A DNA stretch of 64,000 bases from an uncultured Pelagibacteraceae bacterium (GTDB taxonomy: Bacteria > Pseudomonadota > Alphaproteobacteria > Pelagibacterales > Pelagibacteraceae): contig CABYCO010000001.1 of assembly GCA_902517495.1 (NCBI GenBank), forward strand, positions 62,001 through 126,000, written 5' to 3'. The position numbers and the translations under genes are program-made. The number at the start of each line of letters is the position of its first letter. Position 1 is the stretch's first letter. Of this stretch, positions 1 to 10,420 are shown in pieces. The notes under the pieces were generated by a model, which was not told the DNA's origin, made no database searches, and saw nothing but the letters and a program-made list of their open reading frames with translations.

Positions 1-942
1 TATATAAAATGGCGTCATCCACATAGTTCTTATTTTTATGCCCATAGTAAATGATGTTAGAAAAATAAATAAAATAGGAATTAAATTTATTGATATCAAA
101 AACAAAAACTTATCATCATCTAAATTAATATTTATTTTAAATTTTTTAACTAAAACAAAAACCATTAATAAAAATGGTAATAATAATCCAATTTGCTTAC
201 CTAAAAACATCGTAGGATGCTTTATATGATTAAAAATACTTGCTTCTTCTGAACCAGTTCTGAGAAGTCCATAAGTAATGGTTATATAATCATTTTCTGT
301 TAACCAAATAATGTGTGGTAATAAAATTATAATAAAGGGGATAAAAGAAACTAGACACTTAAAATTTAGTCTTTTTGTATAAATCATGTAAATTAAAAGC
401 ACATCTATTGCTAAACCTAAATAAATAAATAAATATTTTGATAGGAAACCAAGTCCAGCGAATAGACCAAGTAATAACCAATCTAATATTTTATTATTCT
501 TAATACCTCTCCATAAAAAAAAGACAGAAAGAGACCAAAAAGGAACTAAACAAACATTTACATTAAATTCAGGTGAAGTGAAATTATAGAAATATATTCC
601 TTCTAATAACAAAACAGATAGTAAACAATAAATTTTATTATCAAAAAAATCTTCAGCTAATTTAAAAACTACAATGAATGAAACTACGATGCAGATTTGA
701 CTTAATAAATAATAAGCCCAGTCTTGAGGTCCAAAGATTAGATAAAATATTTCAGGTAGAAATGCACTCATTGGGGGATGCTTATTAAATCCCCATTCTA
801 GGTTGCTACCCCATGCTAATGCCTCTATAGTATCAAGTGGTAAATTATGATTTGTGAAACTTGGAACCAGTGTCCAGATTAATAAGTGTGTTGTAACAAA
901 AATATAAAATAAATTATTAATATTCTTTTTGTAAATGGCCAT
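1..942 (-). CDS. ArnT/PMT-like multi-pass membrane glycosyltransferase, partial (runs off window start)
   Basis: Manual reverse translation from ATG at 942 (MAIYKKNINNLFYIFVTTHLLIWTLVPSF...ALAWGSNLEWGFNKHPPMSAFLPEIF...) stays open to position 1; hydrophobic, PMT/GT83-like N-terminal pattern. Confidence 0.7.
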   Translation of the reverse strand, partial: MAIYKKNINNLFYIFVTTHLLIWTLVPSFTNHNLPLDTIEALAWGSNLEWGFNKHPPMSAFLPEIFYLIFGPQDWAYYLLSQICIVVSFIVVFKLAEDFFDNKIYCLLSVLLLEGIYFYNFTSPEFNVNVCLVPFWSLSVFFLWRGIKNNKILDWLLLGLFAGLGFLSKYLFIYLGLAIDVLLIYMIYTKRLNFKCLVSFIPFIIILLPHIIWLTENDYITITYGLLRTGSEEASIFNHIKHPTMFLGKQIGLLLPFLLMVFVLVKKFKININLDDDKFLFLISINLIPILFIFLTSFTMGIKIRTMWMTPFYI

Positions 943-1021
943 TTTTATTAATTTATACAATTAATGCATTCTTGACACTGATTAAATGATGAATATATTC
1001 TCGAAATTCATAAATTTGAGT

Positions 1022-1438
1022 ATGGTAAAAATCTCTAAAAAATATATCCCAAAAGAAACAGAAAAGTATATGTGCGCTAAGCATCTTGCTTTTTTTAAAC
1101 AAAAACTGACAGATTGGAAAAAAGATCTAAAAAGAACAAACAATGAAGCAATATTTAATGCTTCAATGGATGATAATAGCGCTTCTGCAGATATTGTTGA
1201 CCAAGCAAGCTCTTATACAGAAAAAAATGTTGAGATGAGAGCAATCAATAGACAGATAAAATTAATTTCTAAAATTGATGGAGCTTTAAAAAAAATTCAA
1301 GATGGAACTTATGGTTTCTGTGAGGAAACCGCTGAACCTATCGGTCTTAAAAGATTAATGGCAAGACCAGTTGCTACTTTATGTATAGCTGCTCAGGAAA
1401 AGCATGAAAAGGAAGAAAAAGTTTACGCTGATATTTAA
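1022..1438 (+). CDS. dksA: DksA/TraR family RNA polymerase-binding regulator
   Basis: ORF 986..1438; likely start MVKISKKYIP at 1022; DNSASADIVDQAS, GTYGFCEETAEPIGLKRLMARPVATLCIAAQEKHEK. Confidence 0.88.
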   Translation: MVKISKKYIPKETEKYMCAKHLAFFKQKLTDWKKDLKRTNNEAIFNASMDDNSASADIVDQASSYTEKNVEMRAINRQIKLISKIDGALKKIQDGTYGFCEETAEPIGLKRLMARPVATLCIAAQEKHEKEEKVYADI

Positions 1439-2061
1439 GGGTAATCTATCTCATTGTCTTTATTTAGAACTTTAAATCCTTTTATAACTGCAGGTCGTTT
1501 AGCAATATCTAAATACCATCTTGACAATCCTTTAAAATTTTCTAATCCAATATCATGTCTTTTATGCCTTGCAATCCAGGACCATGTAGCTATATCTGCA
1601 ATTGAATACTCTTTACCTGCTAAATAATCGCTTGCAGAAAGTCTTGCTTCTAAATCTTCATAAAGTTTTCTAGTAATCTTAAAATATCTTTCTTCTCCCC
1701 ATTCACTTTTTCCTTGATGATAATAATGAAACTGATGATGTTGTCCTATCATCGGACCAATCAAACCCATTTGAGCCATTAACCATTGATTTATCTCTAG
1801 CCTATTCTCTTCAGGATAAAATTTTTTACTTTTTTCACCTAGATACATCAGTATTGCTCCAGACTCGAAGATTGATTTATTATTTTCGTGATCAGTTATT
1901 ACTGGAATTTTATTAAATGGACTAATTTTTTTGAATTTTGGTGTATGTTGTTCACCCTCAGATAAATTTATCCTTGTAACTTTATAATCAAATTTTATCT
2001 CCTCTAACATAATACTAATTTTCCAACCATTTGGAGTGTCAGCAGTAAATAATTCAATCAC
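1435..2061 (-). CDS. Glutathione S-transferase family protein (YfcG/Ure2p-like)
   Basis: MIELFTADTPNGWKISIMLEEI...FNKIPVITDHE...SIFESGAILMYLGEK. Confidence 0.9.
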   Translation of the reverse strand: MIELFTADTPNGWKISIMLEEIKFDYKVTRINLSEGEQHTPKFKKISPFNKIPVITDHENNKSIFESGAILMYLGEKSKKFYPEENRLEINQWLMAQMGLIGPMIGQHHQFHYYHQGKSEWGEERYFKITRKLYEDLEARLSASDYLAGKEYSIADIATWSWIARHKRHDIGLENFKGLSRWYLDIAKRPAVIKGFKVLNKDNEIDYP

Positions 2062-3073
2062 TATTTTACGCCTAATCTGTCTTTGATTGTGTTAGATGCT
2101 GTTGTAAATTCAAATCTATATTTTTCGTTAGGTCTTGCATACTTGAAACAACCTCTGGCAGCTAAAGCACCTTCATGAAAACCAGATAATATTAATTTAA
2201 GTTTTCCTGGGTAAGTACATATATCGCCAATAGCAAATATACCTTTCTTATTAGTCTCGAAGTTCTCAGTATTGACCGGGATAGCTTTTTTATCTAAGTT
2301 GAGGCCCCACCCAGCTATTGGCCCAAGTTGCATTATTAAACCAAAAAACCCCAAAACATAATCAGCTTTAATTATTTTGCTCTCACCAGCTTCACTTTTA
2401 ATTTCTACCTCTTCCAAAGAACCATTTCCATTAACATCTTTAATTGAATACTTTGTAAATAAATTAATAATATTTTTTTCACTCAATTCTTGAATTTTTT
2501 GAACACTTGCAGGCGCACCTCTAAACTCATCTCTTCTATGGATGAGTGAAACTTTAGAAGTATTAGATAGCTCAATTGCCCAATCAAGAGCACTATCTCC
2601 TCCACCAAAGATAGCAACTGATTTATCTTTAAAAATTGTTTTATCCTTTATTGAATATAAGACTGAAGTGCCATCAAACTTTTCCGCACTTTTTGTAGGA
2701 AACTTTCTTGGCTCAAATGAGCCAACACCTCCAGCAATTACAACATTTGGTGTTTGGAATTTTTTTCCACTAGTTGTTTTAACAACCCAATTATCGCTTT
2801 CATTTGTAAGTTCTTGCACTCTATCATTTAAATGAAAATTAAATTTAAATGGTTTAATTTGTTCTATTAAATTATTTGTAAGCTCTTCTCCAGTACACTC
2901 TGGAACTGCAGGAATATCATAAATTGGTTTATCAGGATAAAGCTCTATACATTGACCTCCAATTTTATCTAGGTTATCAACTATTTCACATTTCAGACCT
3001 ATGATACCTAGTTGATGAGCACAAAATAAACCTGTGGGACCCGCTCCAACTATAACAACATCAGTTTTAATCA

Positions 3074-3074
<1 letters not shown>
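2061..3074 (-). CDS. Thioredoxin-reductase-like ferredoxin-NAD(P)+ reductase
   Basis: FAD GxGxxG motif VVIVGAGPTGLFCAHQLG, IGGQCIELYPDKPIYDIPA, NAD(P) motif AIFGGGDSALDWA; no redox CxxC, as in TrxR-like FNRs. Confidence 0.88.
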
Positions 3075-3450
<376 letters not shown>

Positions 3451-3471
3451 ATATATTGTAACTAATTGTTA

Positions 3472-4236
3472 CTACGCTCTTCTTGTAGAGTTAGATACTG
3501 CACAAGACCAGATAATTAAACCAAATGCGATTTTATTAACAAAGTCTGCTAAGTTATAGATAACGTTTAACGCGTTACCATCTATTCCACCTGTTAGGTA
3601 ACCAAAAATGTAACCTAATGGGTAAATAGCCCAACCTACAGTAACAATCATTCTTAAAGCTCCAAATGCAGTTACTAAAGATTTATTTCCAGATTTAGCA
3701 GCAACTTTTCCTGCCTCTCCTGAAAAGATTTCATAAAGAATGTAAATCCATCCAGCCATACCGATTATGAAACCTAGTGTAGCGTTAATGAATCCAGCTT
3801 CTCCAAGATATCCACCAATTAACATAACTAGCGAACCAATTAAGATTCTCCAGAATATATTTGTGTCAACTTTTCGTACTGCTGAAAGAATTAAGTAAAA
3901 TTCTACTAGCTGTAGTGGTACAGTTATTAACCAGTCAATGTATCTGTAAACAGTTGGAGTATCACCTGTTTCGATCCAAACTGCTCTCATATACATATAG
4001 TGAATAAATGCTATACCTGTTACTAATCCAGCTACGTTTACTGATTTTCTCCATTGTGAACTGACGTTAGCCTGTTCCATAAAGAAAAACGCTGTAGCTG
4101 CTAACATACCCATTGATATTAACCAAAACGAAATACCTACGAAATCGTCTGTAGCTAAAAAGGCTGTTGCTGCGTTAGCTGCTGTAGTTGCTCCGAAAAG
4201 CACTGCCGCTAATGCTAACATTTTCATTGTCTTCAT
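3472..4236 (-). CDS. Proteorhodopsin (blue-absorbing type predicted)
   Basis: Seven-TM rhodopsin with RYIDWLITVPLQLVEFYLIL and ADFVNKIAFGLIIW; H75, R94, D97, Q105, E108 and K231 equivalents in correct spacing; GAGGGAG ribosome-binding site precedes ATG at 4236. Confidence 0.97.
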   Translation of the reverse strand: MKTMKMLALAAVLFGATTAANAATAFLATDDFVGISFWLISMGMLAATAFFFMEQANVSSQWRKSVNVAGLVTGIAFIHYMYMRAVWIETGDTPTVYRYIDWLITVPLQLVEFYLILSAVRKVDTNIFWRILIGSLVMLIGGYLGEAGFINATLGFIIGMAGWIYILYEIFSGEAGKVAAKSGNKSLVTAFGALRMIVTVGWAIYPLGYIFGYLTGGIDGNALNVIYNLADFVNKIAFGLIIWSCAVSNSTRRA

Positions 4237-4266
4237 AAAAAACTCCCTCATAGTTAGTTTTTTTAT

Positions 4267-4316
4267 TAGTTTAAATTTAAACTACAGACTAATCTAATGA
4301 TTAGCCTAAAGTTAGG
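4267..4316. promoter_or_regulatory. Cluster of three short palindromes upstream of proteorhodopsin
   Basis: TAGTTTAAATTTAAACTA (18-bp perfect palindrome, 4267-4284), CTAATGATTAG (4294-4304), CCTAAAGTTAGG (4305-4316). Confidence 0.4.
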
Positions 4317-4451
4317 GGTTAGATAGCAAAAAAATTTACTTTATTGAAGAGTTTTTGACCTCTAAAAAGTATTGATTTTACTTACTTTGTAAAATTAAAT
4401 ACAACCTGTTACATAAAATCTTTAAAAAAATGAGTCAAAAAACAAATCACT

Positions 4452-6350
4452 ATGAAAAATAGTTTTAACAAAATTTATGAAGAATCTATTCAAAATCCTG
4501 AGGAATTTTGGAAAAATGTATCTGATGATGTCTTCTGGTTTAAAAAACCTACTAAGATTTTAAACAAATCTAATCCTCCATTTTATAAATGGTTTGAAGA
4601 TGGCGTTACAAACACCTGTTACAACGCTATTGATGTTCATATTGATAAAGGTAACGGTGAGAAGACTGCTTTAATTTATGATAGCCCTATAACTAATAGT
4701 AAAGCGAAGTATACCTACAATGAATTAAGAGAAAAAATATCAAAATTCGCTGGAGCACTTGATAATCAAGGTATTAAAAAAGGTGACAGAGTAATAATTT
4801 ATATGCCTATGATACCCGAGGCAGTTATAGCAATGCTTGCTTGCGGGAGAATTGGTGCAATACACTCGGTAGTATTTGGTGGATTTGCTTCAAATGAACT
4901 AGCAAGTAGGATTGATGATAGTGAAGCAAAAATTTTAATCACTGCTTCTTGTGGGTTTGAGCCGGGAAGAACCGTTGAATACAGACCATTAGTAGATGGA
5001 GCATTGAAACTTGCAAAACATAAAGTTGAGAGAGTGATTTTCTTTCAAAGGAAAGCTCACGAAGTAAAACTCAACTCTCCGCTTGAAATCAGCTGGGAAG
5101 AAGCCCTTGTTAATGCCAAAAATAAAGATTGTGTTGAAATTGGAGCAAATGAGTTTGCATATATTTTGTATACCTCGGGCACTACAGGTATTCCAAAGGG
5201 TATTGTAAGAGATGTAGGAGGTCATATCGTTGCTCTTAAATGGACAATGAAAAATATTTACAATATCAATGAGAATGATGTTTGGTGGTCAGCCAGTGAT
5301 ATTGGTTGGATAGTAGGACATTCATATATTGTTTACGCTCCATTATTTAAAGGGTGTACAACAGTTTTATTTGAGGGAAAGCCAGTTGGAACTCCTGATG
5401 CAGGAGTATTTTGGAGAATAATTTCTGAGTATAAAATTAAATCATTATTCACTGCTCCAACAGCATTTAGAGCTATTAAAAAAGAAGACCCAGATGGAAA
5501 GTTTTTCTCTAAATATGATTTAAGTTCTTTTGAATCTTTATTTCTTGCAGGAGAAAGAGCTGACCCTGATACTATAAAATGGGCTGAAAATCTTTTAAAT
5601 GTTCCCGTCATAGATCATTGGTGGCAAACTGAGACTAGTTGGGCAATAAGTTCAAATTGTACTGGAATAGAAATGCAAAAAACTAAGTATGGTTCAGCGT
5701 GTAAAGCAGTTCCAGGTTATGATGTAAAAATAATTAAACCAGATCATTCAATCGCAGAACCTAATGAGATGGGTGATATAGTTGTTAAATTACCTTTACC
5801 ACCAGGTACTTTTCCTACACTTTGGAATGCCGATAAGAGATATGAAGAAAATTATATGACTAACTATAAGGGTTACTATCAAACTTATGATGCAGGACAC
5901 ATTGATGAAGATGGATATATTTGGATTATGTCACGAACTGATGACATTATAAATGTTGCTGGTCATAGATTATCGACAGGTGCGATTGAAGAGGTATTAT
6001 CTGAAAATCAATCAGTTGCAGAGTGTGCTGTTCTTGGAATTGCGGACAAATTAAAAGGACAATTGCCTATTGGTTTAGTTGTTTTAAAATCTGGTGTTGA
6101 AAAAGACAATGAAACTATCTCAAAGGAATGTATTAAAATGGTAAGAGATAAAATTGGACCAGTTGCTGCTTTTAAAGTTGTAATAGTTATAAAAAGATTA
6201 CCGAAAACAAGATCGGGAAAAATATTGAGAGGAACTATTCGTAAAATTGCCGACAAGGAAGATTATAAAATGCCAGCAACAATCGATGATCCAGCAATTT
6301 TAGAGGAGATTACTCAAAGTTTAATAGAAAATAAAATTCTGACTAAATAA
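4452..6350 (+). CDS. prpE: PrpE-like propionyl-CoA/acyl-CoA synthetase (ANL superfamily)
   Basis: YTSGTTGIPKGIVRDVGGH, ITASCGFEPGRTVEYRPLVD typical of PrpE, GDIVVKLPLPPG..., C-terminal RSGKILRGTIRKIAD. Confidence 0.88.
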   Translation: MKNSFNKIYEESIQNPEEFWKNVSDDVFWFKKPTKILNKSNPPFYKWFEDGVTNTCYNAIDVHIDKGNGEKTALIYDSPITNSKAKYTYNELREKISKFAGALDNQGIKKGDRVIIYMPMIPEAVIAMLACGRIGAIHSVVFGGFASNELASRIDDSEAKILITASCGFEPGRTVEYRPLVDGALKLAKHKVERVIFFQRKAHEVKLNSPLEISWEEALVNAKNKDCVEIGANEFAYILYTSGTTGIPKGIVRDVGGHIVALKWTMKNIYNINENDVWWSASDIGWIVGHSYIVYAPLFKGCTTVLFEGKPVGTPDAGVFWRIISEYKIKSLFTAPTAFRAIKKEDPDGKFFSKYDLSSFESLFLAGERADPDTIKWAENLLNVPVIDHWWQTETSWAISSNCTGIEMQKTKYGSACKAVPGYDVKIIKPDHSIAEPNEMGDIVVKLPLPPGTFPTLWNADKRYEENYMTNYKGYYQTYDAGHIDEDGYIWIMSRTDDIINVAGHRLSTGAIEEVLSENQSVAECAVLGIADKLKGQLPIGLVVLKSGVEKDNETISKECIKMVRDKIGPVAAFKVVIVIKRLPKTRSGKILRGTIRKIADKEDYKMPATIDDPAILEEITQSLIENKILTK

Positions 6351-6356
6351 ATTAGA

Positions 6357-7667
6357 TTAATTATCAAACTTGATGGGCTTACCTGATGCTTCTCCAAGGA
6401 TTTCTCCATCTTTCATTTTAATCTCTCCATTTATGATTGTATAAACTGGAGTTCCCTTAAACTTATACCCATCGAAAGGTGACCATCCACACTTACTCTC
6501 TATTTTTTCGTTTTTGATTTCAATAATTTTGTTCATATCCACAATTGTAAAGTCGGCATCATAGTTTTCCTTTATATACCCCTTACCTACAATACCAAAA
6601 ATTTTCGCTGGATTTTCACAGACGAGGTTCATAAGCTGAATTAAAGTTAGTTTTCCATCATTTACATGGTTCAGCATCACAGGTAATAAGGTCTGAACCC
6701 CAGGCATTCCTGAAGGGGTATCTGGATATTCTTTGTCTTTATTTATCTTTAGATGAGGAGCGTGATCCGAACCGATAGTATCATTATAATTGTTTCTTAC
6801 CGCATACCACAGCCTGTCGTAATGACTTTTTTCTCTAATAGGTGGATTCATCTGAGCATAGGTGCCTAGTTTGTCGTAACAATCTGGCGCAAACATTGTT
6901 AAATGCTGTGGAGTTATTTCAAAAGTTATGTCCCCTTTATTCTGAGATAAAAAATCAATCTCCTGTTTAGTAGTAATATGCAAAATATGCGCCTTTTTAC
7001 CTAATCTTTTTGCAATTTTTACAATCTTTCTAGTAGATGAAATTGCACATTCTTCATCTCTCCAAATTGGATGGGAATGAACATTGCCTTTCTCTCTTAA
7101 TTTCTTTCTTAAATTTAAAATATCTTCATCTTCTGAGTGAACTGCAACAATTTTAGATGTACTTTCAAATACTTTTTCAATGTCTTCTTCCTTATGAACT
7201 AGTAATGTTCCCGTGGACGAGCCTGCAAATAATTTTACTCCACAACATCCGTCTAAACCTTTAAGATCTGCTAATTCGCTTTGATTAGTTGGAGTTGCTC
7301 CAAAATAAAATGCATGATTACAATACATTCTATTTTTTGCTAAATCTATTTTTCTTTGAAATTCTGCTTTGTTTGTAGTTGCAGGATTAGTATTGGGCAT
7401 TTCAAATACTGAGGTTATACCTCCAACAATTGCTGCTCTACTTCCAGAAGCTAAATCCTCAGTGTCTGTTGAACCTGGTTCTCTAAAATGCGTCTGAGTG
7501 TCAATACAGCCAGGAAGAACAGTAAGTCCAGTTGCATCTATTGATTGACTTGAATCTTCATCTAACTTACCAATTTTTACAATCTTACTGTTTTGAATGC
7601 CTATATCAACATCTTTAAGATCTTTATCAATATAACACTTCCCATTTTTGATTATTAGGTCTAACAT
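6357..7667 (-). CDS. pyrC: Dihydroorotase (amidohydrolase family)
   Basis: GCIDTQTHFREPGSTDTEDLASGSRAAIVGGITSVFEMPNTNP; GVKLFAGSSTG; GSDHAPH. Confidence 0.87.
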   Translation of the reverse strand: MLDLIIKNGKCYIDKDLKDVDIGIQNSKIVKIGKLDEDSSQSIDATGLTVLPGCIDTQTHFREPGSTDTEDLASGSRAAIVGGITSVFEMPNTNPATTNKAEFQRKIDLAKNRMYCNHAFYFGATPTNQSELADLKGLDGCCGVKLFAGSSTGTLLVHKEEDIEKVFESTSKIVAVHSEDEDILNLRKKLREKGNVHSHPIWRDEECAISSTRKIVKIAKRLGKKAHILHITTKQEIDFLSQNKGDITFEITPQHLTMFAPDCYDKLGTYAQMNPPIREKSHYDRLWYAVRNNYNDTIGSDHAPHLKINKDKEYPDTPSGMPGVQTLLPVMLNHVNDGKLTLIQLMNLVCENPAKIFGIVGKGYIKENYDADFTIVDMNKIIEIKNEKIESKCGWSPFDGYKFKGTPVYTIINGEIKMKDGEILGEASGKPIKFDN

Positions 7668-7709
7668 TTATAAAAAAACTACTTATATCATTCGTTATAA
7701 TATTACAAT

Positions 7710-8591
7710 ATGAATAGAAATAATATTTACATCCTAGAGGATAGGGGTCTTCTTTATATTAATGGAGATGATGCAAAAGAATTTTTACAAAATATAATTA
7801 CAAATAACGTTGAAAATGTATCAGATTATAGAAGTTGTTTTTCAGCTCTATTAACACCACAAGGCAAATATCTTTATGATTTTATAATTATTAAACATAA
7901 ATCAGGCTATTTTTTGGATTGTGAAAAGAAAATTATTGAGAATTTATATAAACAGTTAAATTTATACAAGCTTAGATCTAAAGTAGAAATTTTAAATCTA
8001 AGTAATGAGTTTGTTGTTGCAAATTTAACAAAGGAAAAATTTCTAGAATTGGAAAATTCTAAAGATGAGATGGGTTGTACTATAAAATTTAGAGAAGATC
8101 CTATTCTTTTAGATCCAAGGTCTGATAAATTAGGAGCTAGATTAGTGATTAATTTAGAAAAATTGTATCTTTCTATAAAAAAATTGGGATTAAAAGTTTC
8201 TGATGTAAATGAATATTATAATTACAGTCATGAATTAGGAATTGCTCAAATTGATACAAATAATCTGCAAGATAAAATATTTGGAATTGAATGTAATTTT
8301 GAAGAACTAAATGGAATTGACTTTAGAAAAGGATGTTATGTAGGGCAAGAAAATACAGCTAGAATAAAACTTAAAGATAAACTTAATAAAAGACTATTTG
8401 CAATTAAAGTTTTAGATGGAGAGATCAATAGTAACGAAATTACTTCTGAAAATAAAAACTTAGGAAAGTTATTGATCAATAATAAAAATCCATTTGCTGT
8501 ACTAAAACTAGAAGATAAAAGCTTTAATTTTGATAAAGATCTAAAGTGTGGTGATGCAAAAATAAAAGTCTTAAGACCTAATTGGATATAA
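7710..8591 (+). CDS. ygfZ: YgfZ/GcvT-domain folate-binding Fe-S assembly protein
   Basis: KGCYVGQENTARIK signature; GcvT-like N-terminus LLYINGDDAKEFLQNIITNNV. Confidence 0.88.
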   Translation: MNRNNIYILEDRGLLYINGDDAKEFLQNIITNNVENVSDYRSCFSALLTPQGKYLYDFIIIKHKSGYFLDCEKKIIENLYKQLNLYKLRSKVEILNLSNEFVVANLTKEKFLELENSKDEMGCTIKFREDPILLDPRSDKLGARLVINLEKLYLSIKKLGLKVSDVNEYYNYSHELGIAQIDTNNLQDKIFGIECNFEELNGIDFRKGCYVGQENTARIKLKDKLNKRLFAIKVLDGEINSNEITSENKNLGKLLINNKNPFAVLKLEDKSFNFDKDLKCGDAKIKVLRPNWI

Positions 8592-8592
8592 A

Positions 8593-8964
8593 TTATTTAA
8601 TAAATTTTGATAAATCTGGTTTGAAATAGTCTGGTCCTTTCATAACTTTACCAAATTCATTATATATTGGTTTTCCATCTTTCCCCAATTTACTCATATT
8701 AGATTTTTGAACTTCTTCAAAACATTTATCTAAATTAATACCAAAAGCATGACCTGCACCATAAGTAACATACAAAATATCTGTTAATGCATCTGCAACT
8801 TCAGTCAAATTTTTTTCTGATATTGCCTGTTTAAGTTCCTCTAACTCTTCATTAATCAATGAAATTCTTAACGAATTAATTTTATCTGTGCTTAAACTTG
8901 ATGAATCTTTTACATCTTGATTAAAAGTTTTCATAAACACACCAACTTTTTCAAAATTTGTCAT
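8593..8964 (-). CDS. MazG-like/PRA-PH family nucleotide pyrophosphohydrolase
   Basis: RISLINEELEELKQAI...EVADALTDILYVTYGAGHAFGINLDKCFEEVQKSNMSKLG. Confidence 0.82.
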   Translation of the reverse strand: MTNFEKVGVFMKTFNQDVKDSSSLSTDKINSLRISLINEELEELKQAISEKNLTEVADALTDILYVTYGAGHAFGINLDKCFEEVQKSNMSKLGKDGKPIYNEFGKVMKGPDYFKPDLSKFIK

Positions 8965-9031
8965 TTTACTCCTATATGATTTTATTATTATTTAATGTAT
9001 AAGTGTATAAATATACTCTCTAAACTAAAAT

Positions 9032-10420
9032 ATGAAATTCAGAAAAGAATATGATAGCATTGGTTCTATAAATGTACCTGTGGATAAGTATTGGGGCGCA
9101 TCCACACAAAGATCAAAAAAATACTTTGATATTGGAGATGTATTAGTCAGACCAAAGTTAATAAAATCCATAGCTATTATAAAAAAAGCAGCTGCTATTA
9201 CAAATTATAAAAGCAAAGATATTAATTCAAAAATTTATAAATCAATTGTACGAGCTTCTAATGAAGTTATTGCAGGAAAATTAGATAATCATTTCCCTCT
9301 TAAAGTTTGGCAAACTGGTTCTGGCACACAAACAAATATGAATGTGAATGAAGTTATCTCAAATAGAGCAATTGAAATACTTAAAGGAAAAAAGGGTACA
9401 AAAAAACCCGTTCATCCAAATGATCACGTTAATAAATCACAGTCGACGAATGATGTATTTCCTACAGCAATGCATATTGCTATCGCCATGGAAACAAGAG
9501 AAAAACTGTTACCAAGCTTAATATTATTAAATAAAGAATTAAAAAAAAAAGTAAGTGAGTTTAATAAAATAGTAAAAATAGGGAGAACACATTTGCAAGA
9601 TGCAACTCCTCTCTCATTAGGTCAAGAGTTTTCAGGTTACCAATCACAACTAGAAGAATGTATTAAAAGAATAAAAGTGTCACTAAATGAAATTTATTAT
9701 TTAGCACAAGGTGGAACCGCAGTTGGTACAGGAATTAATACTAGAAAAAATTTTGATAAAAAAATAGTAAATGAAATAAAAAAAATAACAAGGTTACCTT
9801 TCAAGCCAGCAAAAAATAAGTTTGCTGCACTTGCCGCTCATGATGCAATAGTAAATTTTTCAGGTACATTAAATACAACTGCAGTATGTTTAATGAAAAT
9901 AGCAAATGACATTAGATTTTTAGGTTCTGGACCAAGAGCTGGGTATGGAGAGTTAATATTGCCAGAAAATGAACCTGGATCATCAATTATGCCTGGCAAA
10001 GTAAATCCAACTCAATGTGAGGCTGTAACAATGGTATGCGTGAAAGTAATTGGTAACCACAATGGAATAACAATGGCTGGCTCACATGGTCATTTTGAGC
10101 TTAATGTTTTTAAACCTTTAATAATTCATAATGTACTTCAATCAATCCAAATTCTATCAGATAGCACGAAAAGTTTTGCAAAGTATTGTATCTCAGGACT
10201 AAAAGCTGACAAAATCAGAATTAAACACTTATTAGATAACTCCTTAATGCTGGTAACTGCCTTATCTCCAAAGATTGGTTACGATAATGCAGCAAAGATT
10301 GCTAAGAATGCGTTAAAAAATAAAACTACTTTAAAAGCTGAATCACTGAAATCAGGGTTAATAAATGAGAGAGAATACAATAAAATTGTTGATCCTAATA
10401 AAATGATAAAACCAGACTAA
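9032..10420 (+). CDS. fumC: Class II fumarate hydratase
   Basis: [38 protein letters not shown] signature. Confidence 0.96.
   Translation: MKFRKEYDSIGSINVPVDKYWGASTQRSKKYFDIGDVLVRPKLIKSIAIIKKAAAITNYKSKDINSKIYKSIVRASNEVIAGKLDNHFPLKVWQTGSGTQTNMNVNEVISNRAIEILKGKKGTKKPVHPNDHVNKSQSTNDVFPTAMHIAIAMETREKLLPSLILLNKELKKKVSEFNKIVKIGRTHLQDATPLSLGQEFSGYQSQLEECIKRIKVSLNEIYYLAQGGTAVGTGINTRKNFDKKIVNEIKKITRLPFKPAKNKFAALAAHDAIVNFSGTLNTTAVCLMKIANDIRFLGSGPRAGYGELILPENEPGSSIMPGKVNPTQCEAVTMVCVKVIGNHNGITMAGSHGHFELNVFKPLIIHNVLQSIQILSDSTKSFAKYCISGLKADKIRIKHLLDNSLMLVTALSPKIGYDNAAKIAKNALKNKTTLKAESLKSGLINEREYNKIVDPNKMIKPD

Noticed and set aside
38-229. ORF 38..229 (+), 63 aa
   Set aside because: Antisense to the partial membrane glycosyltransferase on the minus strand; low-complexity AT-rich translation.
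2542-2835. 97-aa ORF (+) antisense to the ferredoxin reductase-like gene
   Set aside because: Lies fully inside a well-supported conserved gene on the other strand.
4320-4451. Specific -10/-35 assignment for proteorhodopsin
   Set aside because: Several weak candidates in AT-rich DNA (for example TTCAAT-N17-TATCTA), none good enough to call.
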